From NCBI GenBank assembly GCA_025464735.1, contig JAODMX010000330.1, forward strand, positions 1 to 5,445: a stretch of DNA of 5,445 nucleotides, written 5' to 3'. Of this stretch, positions 1 to 5,445 are shown piece by piece. Made by a program: the position numbers and the translations under genes. The notes below the pieces were generated by a model, which saw only the letters and a program-made list of their open reading frames with translations, was not told the origin of the DNA and searched no databases. The DNA is from Frondihabitans sp. (GTDB taxonomy: Bacteria; Actinomycetota; Actinomycetes; Actinomycetales; Microbacteriaceae). How positions within the stretch are numbered: the first letter of the stretch is position 1; each line of letters begins with the position of its first letter.

Positions 1-893
1 CATGCCGGGGGCCTCGGAGCCCCCGACGTCGGTCGCGCCAGGACCTCGGCGACGGCCTCGGCCGGGATCGATTCGCGCGGCGAATAGCTGGCGGGAAGTG
101 CTGCGACTATGCGCTCGATCGCTTGGACGATCAGTGGCTGCGCCTCGGCCAGTCGGCTGAAGACGAGCTCAGCACTTACCGGTTCGGCGTCACCGTCTGC
201 GCCTTCCTCGGGTGCGAGCCCGGCATCACTGTCGGTGACGAACGACAGGTTGACGGTCCCGATGTTGAGTTCGGCGGCAAGAGGCACCTCGGGCACCATC
301 GTCATGTTGACCGTGTGGGCACCTCCGGCCCGGAACCACTGCGACTCGGCGCGGGTCGAGAAGCGAGGGCCCTGGATAACGACGCAGGTGCCGGTCGGAG
401 CGAAGTTCGACAGGTCGGCTGCCAGGGCCTCGATGGCGACGGCCCTGAGCTCAGGATCGAACGGGTCGGCCGCGGCCAGGTGCTGAACGGATCCTGAGTC
501 GAAGAAGGTGTCTGCGCGACCCGTCGTCCGATCGATGAACTGATCGGTCACGACCAGTGTGCCCGGTGGGTAGTCGGGATGCACACCGCCGACCGCGGAC
601 GACGACACGATCGCCTTCGCCCCGAGGCTCGCCAGCGCCCAGATGTTCGCGCGGTAGCCGATCAGGTGCGGTGCCACCGAGTGGTCGCTGCCGTGTCGCG
701 TGAGGAAGGCCACCTGCTTGCCGCCCAGTTCGCCCACCGTGACCGGACTCGACGTGTGCCCGTAGGGCGTGTCGATGTCGTAGCTTTCGGCCGTGCCCTC
801 GTCGAACAGCGCGTAGAGCCCGGACCCGCCGATCACGGCCACGTCGACTCGCGGGAGGGGGCCTGTGGATAAATCCTGAAGGGCCGATGCCAT
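1..893 (-). CDS. mtnP: S-methyl-5'-thioadenosine phosphorylase, 3' end cut by window edge
   Basis: Cytosolic purine-salvage enzyme that phosphorolyses 5'-methylthioadenosine to adenine and 5-methylthioribose-1-phosphate. I translated the minus strand from the ATG at 893; 297 codons are open to the left edge with no stop. Family motifs appear in order: IGGSGLY (residues 21-27, phosphate loop), TRHG (65-68), YRANIWAL (80-87), FIDRTTGR (119-126), VIQGPRFSTRAES (172-184), VNMT (195-198) and VTDSDAG (219-225). The last motif carries the two aspartates (D221, D223) that in human MTAP (TDYD) select a 6-aminopurine, unlike the Asn of 6-oxopurine PNPs. The protein closely resembles mycobacterial Rv0535-type MTAPs as I recall them. 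The visible length already meets or exceeds the usual 260-290 residues, and the final two bases visible in frame are TG, so the stop could be a TGA immediately outside. No good Shine-Dalgarno precedes the ATG; GTG codons at residues 18 and 20 are possible alternative starts but also lack one. The gene is transcribed divergently from moeA. Other methionine-salvage genes are not seen here. Confidence 0.93.
   Translation of the reverse strand, partial: MASALQDLSTGPLPRVDVAVIGGSGLYALFDEGTAESYDIDTPYGHTSSPVTVGELGGKQVAFLTRHGSDHSVAPHLIGYRANIWALASLGAKAIVSSSAVGGVHPDYPPGTLVVTDQFIDRTTGRADTFFDSGSVQHLAAADPFDPELRAVAIEALAADLSNFAPTGTCVVIQGPRFSTRAESQWFRAGGAHTVNMTMVPEVPLAAELNIGTVNLSFVTDSDAGLAPEEGADGDAEPVSAELVFSRLAEAQPLIVQAIERIVAALPASYSPRESIPAEAVAEVLARPTSGAPRPPA
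6..25 (-). terminator. GC-rich hairpin at the 3' end of mtnP (possible terminator)
   Basis: A perfect 7-bp stem (6-12 with 19-25, CGGGGGC/GCCCCCG) closes a 6-nt loop. It lies at the very end of the visible mtnP frame, beyond the conserved MTAP core, where it encodes a Pro/Gly/Ala-rich tail. A transcription terminator overlapping or just preceding the stop is possible, but the downstream sequence, including any T tract, lies outside the window. It may equally be a by-product of GC-rich coding sequence. Confidence 0.25.
864..872 (-). other. Consensus DnaA-box 9-mer inside the mtnP 5' coding region
   Basis: The minus strand reads TTATCCACA, a perfect match to the E. coli high-affinity DnaA box. 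It falls in mtnP codons 8-10, in the poorly conserved N-terminal stretch before the IGGSGLY motif. High-GC actinobacteria tend to prefer TTGTCCACA, and I see no second box nearby, so this is not an origin. It could be a single DnaA regulatory or titration site near the divergent mtnP/moeA starts, or chance. Confidence 0.25.
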
Positions 894-906
894 GGATGCG
901 AGACTA
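894..906 (-). promoter_or_regulatory. Candidate leaderless promoter -10 box for mtnP
   Basis: On the minus strand TAGTCT (906-901) fits the actinobacterial TANNNT -10 pattern. It is followed by 7 nt and then the A of the mtnP ATG at 893. That spacing would place the transcription start on the start codon, which also explains the missing Shine-Dalgarno. No clear -35 element is visible. An overlapping GATAGT (908-903) is an alternative -10. Confidence 0.4.
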
Positions 907-931
907 TCGGGACGAAGGAGCCCGAGGGCTG

Positions 932-940
932 AGAGAGGGG
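932..940 (+). promoter_or_regulatory. Ribosome binding site deciding the moeA start
   Basis: The purine run AGAGAGGGG contains GAGG at 935-938, which lies 7 nt before GTG 946 and so supports that start. The in-frame GTG at 940 is too close to use it. The in-frame ATG at 892 has no Shine-Dalgarno and overlaps the mtnP start codon on the other strand. A stronger-looking AAGGAG at 915-920 is too far from 940 or 946 to serve either. Confidence 0.5.
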
Positions 941-945
941 TGCGA

Positions 946-2199
946 GTGCGCACGATCGAGGAGCACGCGGCGGCGGTCGCCGAGCTGGTAGGCGACGCGC
1001 TGGCCCGTCCGCGCATCGAACGCCTCCGCGTGGACGCGTCCGACATCGGCCAACTGGCGAGCTACCGCTGGCGAGTGCTCGCGGCCGACGTGATCGCTCC
1101 TCTCGACCTCCCGCCCTTCGACAACTCGCAGATGGATGGGTACGCGGTCGACTCCCGAGCGCTCGCCGCGGGTGCGGCGACACTGCGCGTGGGGCCCCGG
1201 ATCCCGGCTGGTCGCTTTCCGCCCCCGCTCGAGGCAGGCACCGCGGCTCCCATCATGACCGGCGCCGTGCTCCCCGATGGCGCCGACGCCGTCGTCCCGA
1301 TCGAGGCGGCCGATCCGGCCCGATTCCTCCCCGAGAACACGACCTCCGACGTTGTTCTGCCAGGCCCAGTCCCCGCCGAGCAGTTCGTGCGGCGCATCGG
1401 CACCGACGTCCGAGCCGGCGAAACGCTGCTGGTGCGTGGCACGGTACTCCGGCCTGCGCACTGGGGCATCCTGGCCGCCTCGGGGGTCGAGGTGGTCGAC
1501 GTTGTCGCGAAGCCTCGGATCCTGGTCGTCTCGACCGGCTCGGAGCTCGCCCCGGCCGGGGGTGGCCTCGGCGCGGCCGAGATCCACGATGCCAACGGGG
1601 CCTCGCTGTCGGCGGCGCTGGCCGAGAGCGGTGCCGAGGTGCTGCTCCACCGTGTCAGCGACGACGCCGAAACTCTGCTCGACGTCATCCGTAAGTATGG
1701 TGGCGGCGACACAGGCCTCGACCTCGTGGTCACAACCGGAGGCGTGAGCGCCGGGGCGTACGAGGTCGTGCGTGACGCCTTCGAAGGCCGAGGAGTGCGG
1801 TTCGAGTCGGTGGCGATGCAGCCGGGTGGCCCGCAGGGGTGGGGGCTGCTCGATTCGGGCGACTTCACCGTCCCGGTCGTCTGTTTTCCGGGCAACCCGG
1901 TCAGCACACTGGTCTCGTTCGAGGCCTTCCTCCGCGTGCCCTTGCTCGCCGCCGGTCGGCGCCCGCAGCCGCGACGAGACGCCGTGGCGCGGTTGGCCGA
2001 GGCTGCTGACTCGCCCCCGGGCAAGCACCAGATCCGGCGCGGGCGCCTCGACGCGGATGGCAGAGTGCACCTGGTCGGCGGCCCCAGCTCTCACCTGTTG
2101 CACTCGTATGCGCGGTCCAACGTCCTCGCGCACATCCCGTTGGGTGTTGCCCACGTCGAGGCGGGCGACGAGGTCGTAGTGTGGGCCCTCGATGACTGA
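946..2199 (+). CDS. moeA: Molybdopterin molybdenumtransferase MoeA
   Basis: Final step of Moco synthesis: binds adenylylated molybdopterin from MogA, inserts molybdate and releases AMP (cytosolic, dimeric in characterised homologues). With the GTG start at 946 the protein is 417 residues, normal for MoeA (about 400-420). The N-terminal domains (about 1-180) carry DNSQMDGYAV (59-68), matching the E. coli motif with catalytic Asp59, and IMTGAVLPDGADAV (103-116). The MogA-like molybdopterin-binding domain (about 185-335) shows STGSEL (196-201), TTGGVSAG (263-270) and FPGNPVS (314-320). Domain IV is the C-terminal beta region from about 345. In the active-site strand the E. coli-type KPGKP is here QPGGP, lacking both lysines; the first replacement is common in actinobacteria. 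The start was chosen by the purine-rich site before 946 and because VRTIEEH resembles usual MoeA N termini; ATG 892 would add 18 residues of atypical sequence. It is the first gene of the Moco operon and overlaps moaC by 8 nt. Confidence 0.95.
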   Translation: MRTIEEHAAAVAELVGDALARPRIERLRVDASDIGQLASYRWRVLAADVIAPLDLPPFDNSQMDGYAVDSRALAAGAATLRVGPRIPAGRFPPPLEAGTAAPIMTGAVLPDGADAVVPIEAADPARFLPENTTSDVVLPGPVPAEQFVRRIGTDVRAGETLLVRGTVLRPAHWGILAASGVEVVDVVAKPRILVVSTGSELAPAGGGLGAAEIHDANGASLSAALAESGAEVLLHRVSDDAETLLDVIRKYGGGDTGLDLVVTTGGVSAGAYEVVRDAFEGRGVRFESVAMQPGGPQGWGLLDSGDFTVPVVCFPGNPVSTLVSFEAFLRVPLLAAGRRPQPRRDAVARLAEAADSPPGKHQIRRGRLDADGRVHLVGGPSSHLLHSYARSNVLAHIPLGVAHVEAGDEVVVWALDD

Positions 2200-2692
2200 C
2201 ACTCCCGAGCCCTCGACGACCGATGCTTCGAGGCTCTCCCACGTTCGTGCCGACGGCAGCGCGCACATGGTCGACGTCACGGCCAAGGCTGAGACGAAGC
2301 GTGTCGCAACCGCACAGGCCGTGTTGCACACGCGAGCTGACGTGATCGGGCAGATCAGCGACGGCAGCCTGCCCAAGGGTGAGGCTCTCGGCACCGCGCG
2401 CGTCGCCGGCATCATGGCGGCGAAACAGACGTCGACGCTCATTCCGCTCTGCCATCCCCTTCCCATCGGTTCGGTGACGGTCGACTTCGAGACCGGCGGC
2501 GCCTCCATCCGTGTGCTCGCCACCGTGTCGACGAGAGGCGTGACCGGCGTCGAGATGGAGGCTCTGACCGCTGCGACGGTCGCGGCTCTGACCCTCTACG
2601 ACATGATCAAAGCGGTCGACAAGTTCGCCGTCATCGACGCCATCCAGGTGCTCGAAAAGAGCGGCGGCAAGAGCGGAGACTGGTCCCGATGA
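2192..2692 (+). CDS. moaC: Cyclic pyranopterin monophosphate synthase MoaC
   Basis: Converts the 3',8-cyclo-GTP product of MoaA into cyclic pyranopterin monophosphate, the first committed stage of Moco synthesis; homologues are cytosolic hexamers. The 166-residue length is typical. Visible motifs are HMVDVTAKAETKR (25-37), LPKGEALGTARVAGI (60-74), LIPLCHPLP (83-91), VSTRGVTGVEMEALTAA (112-128) and LYDMIKAVDK (135-144). By motif, K62 and K140 correspond to the E. coli catalytic lysines 51 and 131, and H88 is the conserved histidine. The C-terminal SGGKSGDW is also characteristic. About 20 variable residues precede the conserved core. The ATG overlaps the moeA stop in ATGACTGA with no good Shine-Dalgarno close upstream, which suggests translational coupling. 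It overlaps the next gene by 4 nt. The partner gene moaA is not in this window. Confidence 0.97.
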   Translation: MTDTPEPSTTDASRLSHVRADGSAHMVDVTAKAETKRVATAQAVLHTRADVIGQISDGSLPKGEALGTARVAGIMAAKQTSTLIPLCHPLPIGSVTVDFETGGASIRVLATVSTRGVTGVEMEALTAATVAALTLYDMIKAVDKFAVIDAIQVLEKSGGKSGDWSR

Positions 2693-3234
2693 GCAGAACC
2701 GCCCTCGTCGTCGTCGCATCGACCAGCGCGGCCCGCGCTGAGGCCGACGACCTCACCGGCCCGGTCATTCGAGCGTGGCTCGGCGAACGCGGCTTCGTCA
2801 CAGACGACCCCGTCGTCGTCGCCGACGGCGAACCGGTCGGTCAGGCCCTGATCGCCGGTGTCGCCCAGGGCGTCTCGCTCATCATCACGACCGGCGGCAC
2901 GGGCGTCGCGCCGACCGATGTGACGCCCGAGATGACCGGACCGCTGCTCGACAAGCGTCTTCTTGGCATCGAAGAAGAACTGAGGAGGCGCGGCTCGGCG
3001 CACGTGATCACCGCGCTCATCAGCCGTGGACTGGTCGGTATCGCGGGTCGCACGCTCGTCCTCAACCTGCCGGGCTCGCCGGGCGGCGTCCGAGACGGCC
3101 TCGGGCTGCTCGACGAACTGCTCGACCACCTCCTCGAGCAACTCGAGACCGGAGGCGGCCACGACGACGATGCCGGGCGGCACCACGGGGCGCACCCTGG
3201 CGCCCCGCACCCCCACGGGGTCCGGCATGACTGA
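2689..3234 (+). CDS. mogA: Molybdopterin adenylyltransferase, MogA/MoaB family, with His-rich tail
   Basis: Activates molybdopterin with ATP to adenylyl-molybdopterin, which MoeA then uses. The single MogA/MoaB domain spans about residues 1-150: ALVVVASTSAA (5-15), the acidic D46, TTGGTG (67-72) followed by PTDVTPE (75-81), and NLPGSPGG (126-133). D46 and D77 sit where E. coli MogA has catalytic Asp49 and Asp82. The protein has 181 residues, extended past the domain by a hydrophilic Gly/Asp/His-rich tail: residues 158-181 contain seven histidines and four aspartates. The tail could bind metal, act as a disordered linker, or merely reflect coding through a GC-rich junction. GGAG at 2675-2678 is a plausible Shine-Dalgarno, and the ATG overlaps the moaC stop as ATGA. 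Sequence alone does not separate MogA from MoaB names; the position beside moeA, moaC and moaE supports the adenylyltransferase role. Confidence 0.93.
   Translation: MSRTALVVVASTSAARAEADDLTGPVIRAWLGERGFVTDDPVVVADGEPVGQALIAGVAQGVSLIITTGGTGVAPTDVTPEMTGPLLDKRLLGIEEELRRRGSAHVITALISRGLVGIAGRTLVLNLPGSPGGVRDGLGLLDELLDHLLEQLETGGGHDDDAGRHHGAHPGAPHPHGVRHD
3186..3221 (+). other. Two adjacent GC-rich hairpins before the moaE start
   Basis: Within the DNA for the MogA His-rich tail, 3186-3193 pairs perfectly with 3200-3207 (8-bp stem CGGGGCGC/GCGCCCCG, 6-nt loop). Directly after, 3209-3213 pairs with 3217-3221 (ACCCC/GGGGT, 3-nt loop). The second hairpin includes the GGGG that is the only ribosome-binding-like element before the moaE ATG at 3227. 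In mRNA this could mask moaE initiation unless ribosomes finishing mogA open it, which would enforce coupling. The 8-mer CCACGGGG also occurs twice (3183-3190, 3213-3220 with one shift in context). No T tract follows, so a terminator is unlikely. Confidence 0.4.
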
Positions 3235-3661
3235 CCGAGATCGAGTGCTCGTTGCGCGGGTGACCGTCGACCCCGTCTCCGTCGGCGGCTGCGCCGAACT
3301 CGTGGGCAGCGCCGCCGCCGGCGCGGTCGTCACCTTCGCGGGAGTCGTGCGCGATCATGATGGGGGCCGAGATGTCGCCGCCCTCGAGTACGAGGCGCAC
3401 CCGACCGCCACCGAGGTCATCCGGGCGGTGGCCTGTGAAATCGCCCAGGCGCATCCTGCGGTGTCGATCGCCGTCGAGCACCGAACTGGTGCCCTGTTGG
3501 TCGGCGACGTAGCCCTCGCGTGCGCCGTCTCGAGCGCTCACCGCGCCGAGGCCTTCGCCGCCTGCGCCGCACTGGTCGACGAGGTCAAGGCGCGCGTCCC
3601 CATCTGGAAGAAACAGGACTTCACCGACGGCACGAGCGAGTGGGTCGCCTCTCTCGGCTGA
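3227..3661 (+). CDS. moaE: Molybdopterin synthase catalytic subunit MoaE
   Basis: Large subunit of molybdopterin synthase. It transfers two sulfurs from thiocarboxylated MoaD to cyclic pyranopterin monophosphate to make the molybdopterin dithiolene. The protein is 144 residues, close to the E. coli length. Motifs are VVTFAGVVRDHDGGRDV (34-50), LEYEAHPTA (53-61), VEHRTGALLVGDVALA (83-98), SSAHRAEAF (102-110) and VDEVKARVPIWKKQ (117-130). K121 and K128 match E. coli active-site Lys119 and Lys126; R42 and H105-R106 match Arg39 and His103-Arg104. The ATG overlaps the mogA stop by 8 nt; only a weak GGGG precedes it. An upstream in-frame extension to 3026 exists but lies inside mogA and has no MoaE-like sequence. 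It is the last gene of the operon. The required small subunit MoaD is not encoded in the window. Confidence 0.97.
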   Translation: MTDRDRVLVARVTVDPVSVGGCAELVGSAAAGAVVTFAGVVRDHDGGRDVAALEYEAHPTATEVIRAVACEIAQAHPAVSIAVEHRTGALLVGDVALACAVSSAHRAEAFAACAALVDEVKARVPIWKKQDFTDGTSEWVASLG

Positions 3662-3670
3662 GTGCGTCGC

Positions 3671-3730
3671 GACACCGGTTTCGGCGCGGCGCACCGGGTC
3701 TTCACGGTGTTTCACGCCGAAAGCGGTGTC
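3671..3730. terminator. 60-nt imperfect palindrome after moaE (likely terminator)
   Basis: GACACCGGTTTCGGCG (3671-3686) pairs with 3715-3730 at 15 of 16 positions; the only mismatch is G3678 against G3723. Inside, CACCG (3692-3696) pairs with CGGTG (3705-3709). Outside, CGTCG (3665-3669) can pair with CGACG (3734-3738) across a small internal loop. It begins 9 nt after the moaE stop and ends 35 nt before the next promoter box, the right place for a terminator insulating the Moco operon. No T tract follows on either strand, which is not unusual in high-GC bacteria. A dispersed extragenic palindrome or a protein-binding site are alternatives. Confidence 0.55.
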
Positions 3731-3765
3731 CGCCGACGGCGGCGACCTGCACGGCGACCACCCCG

Positions 3766-3777
3766 TACCCTTGACGG
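3766..3777 (+). promoter_or_regulatory. Leaderless-type -10 box for the ABC-F gene
   Basis: TACCCT (3766-3771) fits TANNNT and is separated by 6 nt (TGACGG) from the GTG start at 3778. Transcription would begin at or next to the start codon. No Shine-Dalgarno is present, consistent with leaderless translation. No convincing -35 hexamer is seen 16-19 nt upstream. Confidence 0.6.

Positions 3778-5445
<1,668 letters not shown>

Noticed and set aside
892..945. moeA starting at the first in-frame ATG (892)
   Set aside because: It has no Shine-Dalgarno, overlaps the mtnP start codon within CATG, and would add an Arg-rich N terminus atypical of MoeA; GTG 946 has a well-placed purine-rich site.
894..945. 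Moco riboswitch upstream of moeA
   Set aside because: Only 52 nt separate the two divergent genes, too short for the Moco-family aptamer, and I see no matching stem pattern.
904..2523. Long minus-strand open frame (539 codons) opposite moeA and moaC
   Set aside because: GC-rich antisense shadow. Its translation is Arg/His/Asp/Gly-rich with no recognisable domain, and the plus-strand genes have clear family motifs.

Overview
This window is GC-rich and densely coding. Several promoters look leaderless, with a TANNNT-type -10 box directly before an ATG or GTG. The protein sequences resemble high-GC Actinobacteria, most likely Microbacteriaceae or a close relative; that placement is inferred from codon use and protein style, not from a marker gene.

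Layout. Positions 1-893 on the minus strand hold a methylthioadenosine phosphorylase gene (mtnP type) whose 3' end runs off the left edge. A short divergent gap (894-945) separates it from a tightly packed plus-strand cluster for molybdenum cofactor (Moco) synthesis: moeA (946-2199), moaC (2192-2692), mogA/moaB (2689-3234) and moaE (3227-3661). Every junction in the cluster overlaps by 4 or 8 nt, so the four genes are very probably one translationally coupled operon. A gap of about 115 bp follows. It contains a striking 60-nt imperfect palindrome (3671-3730) and then a leaderless-type promoter. The promoter drives an ABC-F ATPase gene of Uup type (3778 onward), which runs off the right edge before its C-terminal coiled coil is complete.

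How the genes work together. MoaC acts with the radical-SAM enzyme MoaA to turn GTP into cyclic pyranopterin monophosphate. MoaE, with its sulfur-carrier partner MoaD, makes molybdopterin. MogA adenylylates molybdopterin, and MoeA inserts molybdate and releases AMP. The operon therefore covers all stages of the pathway, but moaA and moaD are not in the window and must be encoded elsewhere. MtnP (methionine/adenine salvage) and the ABC-F protein (ribosome-associated ATPase) have no obvious link to Moco synthesis and look like ordinary neighbours.

I found no convincing new biological system. The points worth a second look are the 60-nt intergenic palindrome, a histidine-rich tail on MogA, a hairpin in the DNA encoding that tail, identical ATGACTGA gene junctions, a consensus DnaA box inside the start of mtnP, and a (GACC)4 tract in the ABC-F gene.
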